Source: Hyphomicrobiales bacterium
GTDB lineage: Bacteria > Pseudomonadota > Alphaproteobacteria > Rhizobiales > Rhizobiaceae
Direction: 5' to 3'
Length of the DNA: 64,000 nucleotides
Assembly: GCA_900466875.1 (NCBI GenBank)
Contig: UBNQ01000033.1
Span: 83,024 to 147,023, forward strand
Shown in pieces: positions 44,116-53,491 of the stretch (position 1 is its first letter; each line of letters begins with the position of its first letter). The position numbers and the translations under genes are program-made. A model generated the notes under the pieces. The model did not search any database and was not told the origin of the DNA. It worked only from the letters and a program-made list of their open reading frames with translations.

Positions 44116-44994
44116 TCAGAGCGCTTCCGCGCCCGAAATGATTTCGATGAGTTCCTTGGTGATCTGTGCCTGGCGCTGACGGTTGTAGGACAGCGTCAGC
44201 TTGTTGATCATGTCACCAGCGTTGCGCGTTGCGTTGTCCATAGCGGACATCTGCGCACCGTAGAAGGAAGCGTTGTTTTCGAGCAGTGCCCGGAAGATCT
44301 GTACCGCGATGTTCTTCGGCAGCAGCTCCTCGAGAATTTCCTCTTCGCTCGGCTCGTATTCGTAATGGACGGACGAAGCCTCGGGAGCTTCGACGACCTC
44401 GAACTTGGCCGGGATGATTTGCTCTGCGGTCGCGACCTGAGAGATCACCGACTGGAAGCGCGCGAAGAACAGCGTCGCAACATCGAACTCGCCGGCATTG
44501 AACATGTCCAGCACCTTGCCTGCGACTTCGTCAGCCTGAACGAAACCGAGCTGCTTCACTTCGCGGAAGGTGATGTAATGAACGATGTTATCCTTGAACG
44601 AACGACGCAGAACGTCATTGCCCTTGCGGCCAACCGTCAGGATCTTGACCGTCTTGCCCTGCGCGATGAGCTTGAGGGCGTGATCGCGCGCCAGACGGAT
44701 GATCGAGGAGTTGAAACCGCCGGCCAGACCACGCTCGCCGGTGGCAACGACCAGGAGATGAACCTGATCCTTGCCGGTGCCGGAAAGCAGAAGCGGCGCA
44801 CCCGCATTGCCGGCATTGGCGGCCGAAAGGCTCGCCAGCACCTTGTTCATCCGTTCTGCGTAAGGACGGGCGGCTTCAGCCGCTTCCTGCGCACGACGCA
44901 GCTTCGCCGCGGCGACCATTTTCATCGCCTTGGTGATCTTCTGCGTCGCCTTGACGGAGGCGATCCGGTTTTTCAGATCCTTAAGTGAAGGCAT
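44116..44994 (-). CDS. atpG: F1F0 ATP synthase subunit gamma
   Basis: A 292-residue rotor subunit. The N-terminal helix (MPSLKDLKNRIASVKATQKITKAMKMVAA) and C-terminal helix (DNATRNAGDMINKLTLSYNRQRQAQIT) form the coiled coil that turns inside the alpha-beta hexamer. The length is normal. It lies between atpA and atpD. Confidence 0.98.
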   Translation of the reverse strand: MPSLKDLKNRIASVKATQKITKAMKMVAAAKLRRAQEAAEAARPYAERMNKVLASLSAANAGNAGAPLLLSGTGKDQVHLLVVATGERGLAGGFNSSIIRLARDHALKLIAQGKTVKILTVGRKGNDVLRRSFKDNIVHYITFREVKQLGFVQADEVAGKVLDMFNAGEFDVATLFFARFQSVISQVATAEQIIPAKFEVVEAPEASSVHYEYEPSEEEILEELLPKNIAVQIFRALLENNASFYGAQMSAMDNATRNAGDMINKLTLSYNRQRQAQITKELIEIISGAEAL

Positions 44995-45026
44995 CCGTTA
45001 TCGGTCCTTAAGCTAGATCCGTACGT

Positions 45027-46556
45027 TTAAGCGAAAGACTTGGAGTAGGCGTCGAGCGCCAACTTGAGCTTCGCCTTGGTGTCGTCCGAGATCTGCTTCT
45101 CGGTGCGGATCGTGTCGAGAACGTCCTTGCCTTCCGAACGGAGGTAGGAGAGCAGGCCCTGTTCGAACTTGCCGACGTCGGAAACCGCGACCTTGTCGAG
45201 GTAGCCGTTGACGCCTGCGAAGATCACCGCAACCTGTTCTTCCGTCTTGAGCGGCGAGAACTGCGGCTGCTTCAGGAGTTCCGTCAGACGTGCGCCACGG
45301 TTCAGCAGGCGCTGCGTCGAGGCGTCGAGGTCGGAACCGAACTGCGCGAACGCGGCCATTTCACGATACTGGGCAAGCTCGCCCTTGATGGAACCGGCAA
45401 CCTGCTTCATCGCCTTGACCTGCGCGGCCGAGCCGACACGGGAAACCGACAGACCGACGTTAACGGCCGGACGGATGCCCTGGTAGAACAGGTCGGTTTC
45501 GAGGAAGATCTGGCCGTCGGTGATCGAGATCACGTTGGTCGGAATGAAGGCCGAAACGTCGTTACCCTGGGTTTCGATGACCGGCAGAGCCGTCAGCGAA
45601 CCGGCGCCACGCTCGTCGGAGAGCTTTGCAGCGCGCTCAAGCAGACGCGAGTGAAGATAGAAAACGTCGCCCGGATAGGCTTCGCGGCCCGGCGGACGGC
45701 GCAGCAGAAGCGACATCTGGCGATACGCGACGGCCTGCTTGGAAAGGTCGTCATAAGCGATCAGCGCGTGCTGGCTGTTGTCGCGGAAATATTCGCCCAT
45801 GGCGGCACCGGCGAACGGTGCGAGATACTGCATCGGAGCCGGATCGGATGCCGTTGCGGCAACGATGATCGAATACGGCAATGCGCCGCGTTCTTCGAGA
45901 ACCTTGACGAACTGGGCAACGGTCGAACGCTTCTGGCCGATAGCGACATAGACGCAGAACAGCTTGTCGTTTTCCGGGCCGTTGTCGTGGATCGGCTTCT
46001 GATTGAGGAACGCATCGAGAATGATGGCGGTCTTGCCGGTCTGACGGTCGCCGATGACGAGTTCGCGCTGGCCGCGGCCAACCGGGATCAGGGCGTCGAT
46101 GGCCTTGAGGCCGGTCGACATCGGCTCATGAACCGACTTGCGCGGAATGATGCCGGGAGCCTTGACGTCGACGCGCGAACGGCGAGTCGCGTTGATCGGG
46201 CCCTTGCCGTCGATCGGGTTGCCGAGCGCGTCAACGACGCGGCCGAGCAGTTCCGGACCAACCGGAACGTCAACGATGGCGCCGGTCCGCTTGACGGTGT
46301 CGCCTTCCTTGATGGCGCGGTCGGAACCGAAGATAACCACGCCGACATTGTCGGATTCGAGGTTCAAAGCCATGCCCCGGACACCGCCCGGAAACTCGAC
46401 CATTTCACCAGCCTGCACGTTGTCGAGACCGTAGACGCGGGCAATGCCGTCACCAACGGACAGGACCTGGCCGACTTCCGAAACTTCGGCATCCTGGCCG
46501 AAGTTCTTGATCTGGTCCTTGAGAATTGCGGAAATTTCCGCTGCACGGATATCCAT
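45027..46556 (-). CDS. atpA: F1F0 ATP synthase subunit alpha
   Basis: A 509-residue non-catalytic nucleotide-binding subunit with the P-loop GDRQTGKTA (about 169-177), DDLSKQAVAYRQMSLLLRRPPGREAYPGDVFYLHSRLLERAA region and a normal helical C-terminus. The ATG overlaps the last base of the atpH stop codon, so the two genes are translationally coupled. Confidence 0.98.
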   Translation of the reverse strand: MDIRAAEISAILKDQIKNFGQDAEVSEVGQVLSVGDGIARVYGLDNVQAGEMVEFPGGVRGMALNLESDNVGVVIFGSDRAIKEGDTVKRTGAIVDVPVGPELLGRVVDALGNPIDGKGPINATRRSRVDVKAPGIIPRKSVHEPMSTGLKAIDALIPVGRGQRELVIGDRQTGKTAIILDAFLNQKPIHDNGPENDKLFCVYVAIGQKRSTVAQFVKVLEERGALPYSIIVAATASDPAPMQYLAPFAGAAMGEYFRDNSQHALIAYDDLSKQAVAYRQMSLLLRRPPGREAYPGDVFYLHSRLLERAAKLSDERGAGSLTALPVIETQGNDVSAFIPTNVISITDGQIFLETDLFYQGIRPAVNVGLSVSRVGSAAQVKAMKQVAGSIKGELAQYREMAAFAQFGSDLDASTQRLLNRGARLTELLKQPQFSPLKTEEQVAVIFAGVNGYLDKVAVSDVGKFEQGLLSYLRSEGKDVLDTIRTEKQISDDTKAKLKLALDAYSKSFA

Positions 46557-47122
46557 CAGCCGACCTCTTTCAATGCAAGCTTAAGGGTGGAAAGTTTGGT
46601 GCGAAGGGACGTATCGATCTGACGCGACCCGACCTTGACGATCAGACCGCCGAGGATCGACGGATCGATCGTAACGGCGATTGTCACGTCCTTGCCGGTC
46701 ACGCCCTTCAGCGCCGACTTGAGTTCTTTTTCCTGCGTTGCGGTCAACGCATGGGCCGAAGTGACTTCGGCGGAAATTTCACCGCGATGCGCGGCAGCGA
46801 TTTCGCGATAGGCGCGAATCATGCCCGGCAGAGCGAAGAGGCGGCGATTGCCGGCTACGACTTTCAGGAAGTTCAGGACAGTCACGGAAAGACCGGCCTT
46901 TTCGGCAACGGCGCTGATCGCCTTCTGCTGCTCGTCGGAAGAGAAGACCGGGCTCGCCACAAGGCGCCGCAGGTCTTCGCTCTCGTCCATCATCGCCTGG
47001 AACCGATCGAGATCGGCACCGACTGCATCGATGGAACCGGCTTCCGACGCAAGTTCGAAGAGCGACAGAGCGTAGCGCTCCGCAACACCGGAAATAAGCG
47101 GGGATGTCTCAGCCACAGGCAC
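46556..47122 (-). CDS. atpH: F1F0 ATP synthase subunit delta
   Basis: A 188-residue stator subunit linking F1 to the peripheral stalk. The N-terminal helical domain contains VAERYALSLFELASEAGSID; the C-terminal part has LTATQEKELKSALKGVTGKDV and IDPSILGGLIVKVGSRQID. It is the first gene of the operon. The 261 bp upstream (to 47383) should hold the promoter and include a small stem GGGCG/CGCCC near 47282-47298; I see no gene there. Confidence 0.97.
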   Translation of the reverse strand: MPVAETSPLISGVAERYALSLFELASEAGSIDAVGADLDRFQAMMDESEDLRRLVASPVFSSDEQQKAISAVAEKAGLSVTVLNFLKVVAGNRRLFALPGMIRAYREIAAAHRGEISAEVTSAHALTATQEKELKSALKGVTGKDVTIAVTIDPSILGGLIVKVGSRQIDTSLRTKLSTLKLALKEVG

Positions 47123-47383
47123 AGTTTCCCTGAATTACACCCCAAGCACCAAGCCCGAAAGAGACGATCGGGCAAGACCTTGAAATTTATTGAATTTCCC
47201 TCGGAACCCGTAGAGCCTCCGCTTACTGTTTCCGACGTTCGCGGTTCGTCTAGCATAGGATGTAGGGACTCGCAACACGCCTGGGCGCCGAAAACGCCCA
47301 CCTCTCAAAGGGATGCAGAGATTATTTGCAGCGTTCACCAGCAATTCCGGGCGGTCGGCATCCGGGCGCGGCGATATGCGACA

Positions 47384-47767
47384 TTAGATGTAGCCGAACA
47401 CGTAGGCGAGCGGCGCCGCCGACAATACACCTTCAAGTAGAAAAAACGCAATATTCTGCGGCGTTGTGCCGCGATCGACGAAGATGGAAACCAGCCGTCC
47501 GGCCGCCCCGAGCGCCAGCACCACGCCGGTCGCCATGTAGAACCAATCCTGCGCGAGCAGCACCGGCAATACGCCGAGACCAATGTAACGCGCGCCTGCC
47601 GCCCTGACGGATCCGTATCCTTCCGGCTTTATCTCGCCGATCTGGAAAGAGGATAGACGCAGGCAGGCGCCGGGAAGCAGAAAGACCAACAGGCCAATCA
47701 GCGCCGTTACGGCACAGCCGACAAAAGCGATCTGTTCGTTCAGTTCAGTTGGGAAGTAGAATTCCAT
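47384..47767 (-). CDS. DUF4345-like small membrane protein
   Basis: A 127-residue protein with about four hydrophobic segments (residues about 10-33, 55-75, 78-95 and 105-125). The pattern ARYIGLGVLPVLLAQDWFYMATGVVLALGAAGRLVSIFVDRG resembles DUF4345 proteins, whose function is unknown. The ATG at 47767 has GAGGAG 9 nt upstream; the longer frame begins at a GTG that lies before this signal and is unlikely. It stands between the atp operon and priA in the same direction. Confidence 0.78.
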   Translation of the reverse strand: MEFYFPTELNEQIAFVGCAVTALIGLLVFLLPGACLRLSSFQIGEIKPEGYGSVRAAGARYIGLGVLPVLLAQDWFYMATGVVLALGAAGRLVSIFVDRGTTPQNIAFFLLEGVLSAAPLAYVFGYI

Positions 47768-47873
47768 TCTGTCGCACTCCTCGAATCGCACTGATTCTAG
47801 CCAACAGGGTAAACAAGTCGCAAAGATCGGCGGGCATCACATAGGCATGGCATTTTGCGAAAGCAGAGAGAGG

Positions 47874-50111
47874 CTAAAGAAAGCTCTGTGGATCGACGTC
47901 GAGCTGCACCTGAACGGTTCCGCGTGTCTTGGGACCATTGCCAAGCATCGATTTCAAAAACGCCTGCATATCGGAATTGCGCCGTCCATGGACGAGCAGA
48001 CGAAAACGATAACGGCCGCGGACCAGCGCGATCGGCGCTTCCGCCGGCCCAAGCACCGATATGCCGGACACATGCGGGGCAGCGGCACGCAGGCCGCGGG
48101 CATGCGTTTCAGCATCGGCCCTCGTATCCGCCGAAACGATCAGCGATGCCAGCCGGCCGAAGGGCGGCAGCAGCGCCTTTTCGCGTTCTGAAATCTCGCG
48201 CTCGTAAAACGCCGTCGAATCACCCGACACGATCGCCTGCATCACCGGATGCATCGGCTGGAATGTCTGGATCAGGCCATGGCTCTTCAGGCCGGTTCGC
48301 CCGGCCCGGCCCGTCACCTGGCTGAGCAGCTGGAATGTCCGCTCCGCCGCCCGCGGATCGCCGTTCGAAAGGCCGAGATCCGCATCGACGATACCGACCA
48401 GCGTCATCAGTGGAAAGTTATGCCCCTTGGCAACAAGCTGCGTGCCGATGACGATATCGACATCGCCCTTGGCGATCGCTTCCAGTTCCAGCCGCATCCG
48501 CTTCACGCCGCCGAGAATGTCTGATGACATGACGATCGTGCGCGCCTCGGGAAAATGCTTCTCGACCTCTTCCGCAATGCGCTCCACGCCGGGTCCGCAG
48601 GCGACGAGATGGTCGAGCGTACCGCATTCCGGGCATGCCTCCGGCGTCGGCTGGTGATAACCGCATTGATGGCACTGGATCTGGCTGCGGAACCGGTGCT
48701 CGACCAGCCAGCTCGAACATTGCGGGCACTGGAACCGGTGGCCGCAGACCCGGCACAGCGTCAGCGGCGCATAACCACGGCGATTGAGGAACAGCAGCGA
48801 CTGCTCCTTCTTCTCCAGCGTTCGCGCCATCGCCCTCAAGAGCAGCGGCGACAGAAACCCGCCACGTTCGGGCGGATGCCGTCGCATGTCGATCAGATGC
48901 AGGTCGGGCAAAGCCGCATCGCCGTAACGGGTCGGCAATTGCACGAGATTGTAGCGCCCCGACAATCCGTTGACCTGGCTTTCCACCGACGGCGTGGCAG
49001 ACACGAGCACGACCGGAAAATCGCCGATACGCGCCCGCACCACCGCCATGTCGCGGGCATTATAGAAGACGCGATCTTCCTGCTTGTAGGCAGGATCATG
49101 CTCTTCGTCGACGATGATGAGGCCAAGCTCTTCGAACGGCAGAAACAGCGCCGACCGCGCACCGGCGACGACCCTCACCTCACCCGTCACCACCCCGCGC
49201 CAAACCTTTTCGCGCATGCGCGGAGAAAGATCGGAATGCCATTCGGCGGGCTTTGCGCCGAAACGCTGTTCGAAACGCTCGAGAAAGGCCGGTGTCAGGG
49301 CGATCTCCGGCAACAGGATCATCACCTGCTTGCCGCGCCTGAGCGTTTCGGCCACCGCCTCGAAATAGACTTCCGTTTTGCCCGAGCCCGTAACGCCGTC
49401 GATCAGCGAGGCGGCAAACCCGCCCTCACGAATCGAAGCGACAATCTCCTGCGCCGCCTGCTTCTGCGGCCCCTCGATGCGCGGAGCTATGTAATCCGGC
49501 TCCGGCCGTGCCACGACAGGCGGCGGAGCGAGGAACACCGTGTCGAACATCCCCTGCTTGATCAGCCCGTCGATGACGCTGAGCGAAACCCCGGCGGCAT
49601 TCGCCAACCCGCCGCGCGTCCACGGCACGTCCTGCTCTCTTGCCAGATCGAGCACACGGGTTCTCGCCGGCGTCAGCCGGTCCGGCTCTCCACCGAGATA
49701 ACGCAGGCCCTCCACCATCGGCTCGGGATCGAGTGCGGCCGGCGCGCGGATCGCCATGCGGGCAACGAGGCCCGGAGGCGACAGCGTATAGGCCGACACC
49801 CAGTCGACGAAATCGCGCATGTCCTTGGACAGCGGCGGGCTATCGAAGGCAAGCGTGATCGGGCGAAGTTTCTTCGGATCGAGCCGCTCGTCGTTCTCGC
49901 CGTCCCAGACGACGCCGATCAGCCGCCGCGGCCCGACCGGCACCTGCACGATCGAACCGGGCTCGACATGCATGCCGTCGGGCACGGCGTAACTATAGGC
50001 ACCCGGCACCGGCAGCGGCACGAGGACCGGCACGACGCGCACGGGCGCCCGCGACGGCTTGAGCGCCTCGCCGAACAGCGAGCCCATCATGTCGGAAGAA
50101 TCTTTGGCCAT
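47874..50111 (-). CDS. priA: Primosomal replication restart helicase PriA
   Basis: A 745-residue 3'-to-5' helicase that reloads the replisome at stalled forks. The N-terminal DNA-binding domain is followed by helicase Walker A GVTGSGKTEVYFE, DEEHDPAYKQ, LVSATPSVES, a zinc-binding region with CRVCGHRFQCPQC and CHQCGY..CPEC (eight cysteines), and VIGTQLVAKGHNFP. ATG 50111 (MAKDSSDMMG) fits family length; the frame reaches 50141. It lies downstream of the solitary ATPase gene. Confidence 0.95.
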   Translation of the reverse strand: MAKDSSDMMGSLFGEALKPSRAPVRVVPVLVPLPVPGAYSYAVPDGMHVEPGSIVQVPVGPRRLIGVVWDGENDERLDPKKLRPITLAFDSPPLSKDMRDFVDWVSAYTLSPPGLVARMAIRAPAALDPEPMVEGLRYLGGEPDRLTPARTRVLDLAREQDVPWTRGGLANAAGVSLSVIDGLIKQGMFDTVFLAPPPVVARPEPDYIAPRIEGPQKQAAQEIVASIREGGFAASLIDGVTGSGKTEVYFEAVAETLRRGKQVMILLPEIALTPAFLERFEQRFGAKPAEWHSDLSPRMREKVWRGVVTGEVRVVAGARSALFLPFEELGLIIVDEEHDPAYKQEDRVFYNARDMAVVRARIGDFPVVLVSATPSVESQVNGLSGRYNLVQLPTRYGDAALPDLHLIDMRRHPPERGGFLSPLLLRAMARTLEKKEQSLLFLNRRGYAPLTLCRVCGHRFQCPQCSSWLVEHRFRSQIQCHQCGYHQPTPEACPECGTLDHLVACGPGVERIAEEVEKHFPEARTIVMSSDILGGVKRMRLELEAIAKGDVDIVIGTQLVAKGHNFPLMTLVGIVDADLGLSNGDPRAAERTFQLLSQVTGRAGRTGLKSHGLIQTFQPMHPVMQAIVSGDSTAFYEREISEREKALLPPFGRLASLIVSADTRADAETHARGLRAAAPHVSGISVLGPAEAPIALVRGRYRFRLLVHGRRNSDMQAFLKSMLGNGPKTRGTVQVQLDVDPQSFL

Positions 50112-50161
50112 GTGGCGCGACCATGCATCGGAAGAGAACAAAAGTGAACCCCTCGACCTCC

Positions 50162-50192
50162 CATCATTCCTGCGCTTGTCACAGGAATGATG
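50162..50192. repeat. Short palindrome between the AAA ATPase gene and priA
   Basis: An 11-bp perfect inverted repeat CATCATTCCTG/CAGGAATGATG with a 9-nt spacer. No T tract follows on the minus strand, so it resembles a short dispersed rhizobial palindrome more than a terminator, although it lies at the 3' end of the ATPase gene. Confidence 0.55.
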
Positions 50193-50215
50193 GCGTTTGT
50201 CGAACCACCCAAGGC

Positions 50216-51361
50216 TTACTCATCCTCTTCCTCGTCTTCCTCCATGACCCCAGTCGCCCGCATGCCTTCCAGCCAGGTGGCGCCGTCTCTGCGGATGACC
50301 CGCTTGGCCCTCACGCCGCAACGCTCCTGCACCGCCGCCGCAAGCTGCTCGGAATGCGTCACGATCCAGATCTGGCTCTCCTGCGCCGCCGCGACGATCA
50401 TGTCGGCCAGCGGCTCCAGCATGTCCGGATGCAGACTTGCCTCAGGCTCGTTCAGCGCAATCAGCGGCGGCTGCCGATAGGACATCAGCGCTGCCGCCAG
50501 CCCGAGAAACCGGATCTGCCCGTCGGAAAGCTCGCGCGGATTGAAGACGCGCAGCGGCATATGCGGCAACACCAGCCCGAACTCGGCATATTCCCCCGGC
50601 TCGGGCACATGAAGCCGCGCGCCTTCAAAAGCGGCCGCGATCGCACGCTTCAATTCGATCGCATCGCCGCGGATATGTTCGAGCGTCGCAAAGACCGCCG
50701 CGATATTTCCGCCGTCTTCGTCGAGCAGCGGCGCGGTCACCGCAAGGCAGGGCTGCCGCATGGGAGAATCGCGATCCGTGCGAAAACCATGGAAGAAGCG
50801 CCAGCTTTCCACCATCCGCCGAAATGCGCCGATTTCCGGGTAGTGCCCGGCATCGCCCAGAAGCGCGATTGCGGTCTCCGATGTCATCGCCTTTTCCGGA
50901 TATTCCGCCATCCGGCCGCCTTCGGCGCGCACCATGATGCCGGGTCCCGCCCGCTTCATCATCGTTACCGGCCGCCGGCCCGTTTCGATCGTCAGTTCTT
51001 CTTCCTTGATCTGCGGCTCGAAGGCAAAACCGGCCGCGGCCTTCGGCGGTCTCAGCCCGGCCTCGACCCGATATCGGAAGGTGATCGCGCGTTCCTCGTC
51101 CAGAACCTCGACATCGAGCTTGATGCGAAAATTCTTATCGTTGCGGCGTGGCCCGGACCAGAGCGCCGAGGCCATGCCGCCTTCGGCCGCGATCTCCCGC
51201 GCCAGCGTCCCACGCACCGCCGCCTGAATGAGCTGCAGCGCACGATAGAGATTGGATTTTCCAACACCGTTATCGCCGATGAAGACATTCACGCCCGCAA
51301 GATCCATGCTGATTGCGCGCAAGGAACGGTAGTTTTTGGCAGACATGGAGCGGAGAAGCAT
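50216..51361 (-). CDS. Solitary AAA-family ATPase (RecF/ABC-ATPase type)
   Basis: A 381-residue ATPase of the SMC/RecF/OLD-like group. Walker A is GDNGVGKSN (about 29-37), the signature motif is LSDGQIRFLGLAAAL, Walker B is PLIALNEPEASLHPD and the switch histidine is in IVTHSEQL. No Toprim nuclease domain follows, unlike OLD proteins; the tail is very acidic (EEDEEEDE). GGAGG lies 6 nt before the ATG. It lies 33 bp downstream of the acyltransferase gene, probably co-transcribed. The role is unknown; DNA repair or defence are both possible. Confidence 0.9.
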   Translation of the reverse strand: MLLRSMSAKNYRSLRAISMDLAGVNVFIGDNGVGKSNLYRALQLIQAAVRGTLAREIAAEGGMASALWSGPRRNDKNFRIKLDVEVLDEERAITFRYRVEAGLRPPKAAAGFAFEPQIKEEELTIETGRRPVTMMKRAGPGIMVRAEGGRMAEYPEKAMTSETAIALLGDAGHYPEIGAFRRMVESWRFFHGFRTDRDSPMRQPCLAVTAPLLDEDGGNIAAVFATLEHIRGDAIELKRAIAAAFEGARLHVPEPGEYAEFGLVLPHMPLRVFNPRELSDGQIRFLGLAAALMSYRQPPLIALNEPEASLHPDMLEPLADMIVAAAQESQIWIVTHSEQLAAAVQERCGVRAKRVIRRDGATWLEGMRATGVMEEDEEEDE

Positions 51362-51394
51362 GTTCGACCTCCATACGGCATGAGCGGGTAAATG

Positions 51395-52324
51395 TCAGGC
51401 CGCCGAAACGACCTGAGGCTTGACGAGCCCTGAGAACCGGACATCACCGTCTTTTGCCAGGTCGAAGACGGTATGGTTCTCAAGCGCCTTCGTCACATCG
51501 GCAGGATCGCCTTCGAGCTGGTCGGGCTGGATCATGTGACCGACGGTAAAATCGAACCTGTTGCCCTTCTTGTTGAGCAATTCATAAAAAACCGTCATGT
51601 CGCGCAGCTCGGTCGACCATTTGGCGAACCAGTAGAACAGGCCGGAATTGCGCGCCGTGATATGGATGGGCAGGATCGGAAGATTGTATTTGCGTGCCAG
51701 GCTGACGGCGGACGTCTTCCACGGTCGCTCGTTGAGCTTGCCACCTTCCCAATAGGCGATACGGCCCGACGGGAAGAGCACCATCACCTTGCCCTCGTCC
51801 ACCGCCTTGTTGGTCAGGACCAGTGTCTCGCGGGTCTTCAGCTTGCTCTTGTATTCCTCGCGCCATTCGACCGGAATGATCATTTCGGCGAAGCGCGGAT
51901 TGACGCGAACGGCATCGCGATTGGCAAACACCATCAGGTCCGGCCGCTTCGCCTTCAACAGATCGAAGACCGCCACACCGTCGGCAATACCGGTCGGATG
52001 ATTGCTGACCAGAATGAAGCCGCCCTTTTCAGGAATGCGCTCGGCATTTTTTGCCTCGATCTCCAGCTTCAGCAAATCGCTCATATACTCGAAGCACTGG
52101 AAGCCGCTCTTCGGCGCGATGTCGTCGGCAAATTCTATCGCCCTGCCATATCGCAGCAGCGAGTAGAGAAAGGGCCGCATGATCGGCCAGAACGGGCTTC
52201 CGACAATCTTCTGGCCGCGTTCCCCGATCAGCGTATCGACGATATGGCCCGGCCGGCCGCGTGAGTTGAGGGTGATGGTCTCCGCGAATTGACTGAAGGT
52301 CGTCGAACTATCACGGCGGGCCAT
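51395..52324 (-). CDS. Lysophospholipid acyltransferase (PlsC-like) family protein
   Basis: A 309-residue acyltransferase. The catalytic block SNHPTGIADGVAVFD is at about residues 110-124, and the substrate-binding FPSGRIAYWEGG is about 185-196. Such enzymes acylate lysophospholipids or glycerol phosphate at the inner membrane; the family of hydrolase-like acyltransferases includes ornithine-lipid type enzymes. The start at 52324 has AAGGAG 5 nt upstream. It is divergent from xerC. Confidence 0.9.
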   Translation of the reverse strand: MARRDSSTTFSQFAETITLNSRGRPGHIVDTLIGERGQKIVGSPFWPIMRPFLYSLLRYGRAIEFADDIAPKSGFQCFEYMSDLLKLEIEAKNAERIPEKGGFILVSNHPTGIADGVAVFDLLKAKRPDLMVFANRDAVRVNPRFAEMIIPVEWREEYKSKLKTRETLVLTNKAVDEGKVMVLFPSGRIAYWEGGKLNERPWKTSAVSLARKYNLPILPIHITARNSGLFYWFAKWSTELRDMTVFYELLNKKGNRFDFTVGHMIQPDQLEGDPADVTKALENHTVFDLAKDGDVRFSGLVKPQVVSAA

Positions 52325-52461
52325 GCAAACTCCTTGAGCAGGGCAACCTTGTCGCAGCCCTGTATGATGAAATTTTGTCAAACAGCAGAGGTTTAGGAGT
52401 TCCGTAACGCTGTCGGTAGCAATCTGGTGCTCCTTTCCACCAAAATCAACGGTCGAGACGT

Positions 52462-53397
52462 TTGAACGAACTGCTGATCATTGCCGCGCCGGATCTTGCT
52501 GCCAAGCGCCACGAATGGCTGGAAAGCCTCAAAAGCGAGCGCCGGCTGTCACCCAATACGCTCGATGCCTATGAGCGCGACACGCGGCAATTCCTCACTT
52601 TTCTGACCGGCCATCTCGCCGGCCCGCCTTCGATATCCGACATCCACACGCTGCGTCCGGCAGACCTGCGCTCCTTCCTGGCCGCGCGTCGCCGTGACGG
52701 TTCCGGCCCCCGCTCGCTTGGCCGCCATCTGGCGGGCCTGCGATCCCTCCTGAGCTACATGGAACGCCAGGGCCTGGTGAATGCCGCCGCCGCCGGTGCG
52801 GTCCGGGCGCCGAAACAGCCGAAATCGCTCCCCAAGCCACTGAGCGACCGGCAGGCGACAAACCTGACAAACACGCAGACCCAACTCCAGGACGAGCCTT
52901 GGATCGCCGCCCGTGATGCCGCCGTGCTGGCATTGCTCTACGGCTGCGGCCTGCGCATTTCCGAAGCGCTCGGTCTTCTTCCCGGCGAAATAGAGCCCGG
53001 CACCACCACGCTGCGCATAAAAGGCAAGGGCGGCAAGACCCGCATCGTGCCGCTCCTGCCCGTTGTTGCCGACGCTGTGACCCGCTACCGCGATATCTGC
53101 CCCTTCCATCTCACCGATGAAAAGCCGCTCTTCCGTGGTGCCCGCGGCGGCCCGCTGCAGCCGGCCATCATCCAGCGTCAGATGCAGAAACTGAGAAGCG
53201 CCTTCGGCCTGCCGGACTCGGCCACCCCGCATGCGTTGCGCCATTCCTTCGCCACCCATCTGCTTGCAGGCGGCGGCGACCTGCGCACCATCCAGGAACT
53301 GCTTGGTCACGCCAGCCTGTCGACGACGCAGGTCTATACCGGTGTCGACACCTCACGCCTCCTGGAAGTTTACGACCGCGCCCATCCCCGCGCGTGA
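52462..53397 (+). CDS. xerC: Tyrosine recombinase XerC
   Basis: A 311-residue recombinase, partner of XerD at dif. The catalytic residues are R in GCGLRISEAL, H-x-x-R in HALRHSFATHLL, H in LGHASLS and Y in TTQVYTGVD. It begins with TTG (NELLIIAAPD follows), which is unusual; no ATG lies near the conserved N-terminus. The xerD gene is at 5687. Confidence 0.95.
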   Translation: MNELLIIAAPDLAAKRHEWLESLKSERRLSPNTLDAYERDTRQFLTFLTGHLAGPPSISDIHTLRPADLRSFLAARRRDGSGPRSLGRHLAGLRSLLSYMERQGLVNAAAAGAVRAPKQPKSLPKPLSDRQATNLTNTQTQLQDEPWIAARDAAVLALLYGCGLRISEALGLLPGEIEPGTTTLRIKGKGGKTRIVPLLPVVADAVTRYRDICPFHLTDEKPLFRGARGGPLQPAIIQRQMQKLRSAFGLPDSATPHALRHSFATHLLAGGGDLRTIQELLGHASLSTTQVYTGVDTSRLLEVYDRAHPRA

Positions 53398-53491
53398 TAC
53401 CCGCGCCTGTGAAGAAGCGGGCCTGAAGCAATCGTTAACCAGCTTCGTTAAGCATCTGTGGAAGCGGTGGTGATACGTTTTGGGTCGATCA

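Noticed and set aside
53433..53449. TTAACC...TTAAG upstream of the TraB/GumN-like gene, considered as a CtrA site
   Set aside because: The half-sites are 9 nt apart, not the 7 nt expected for a CtrA box.
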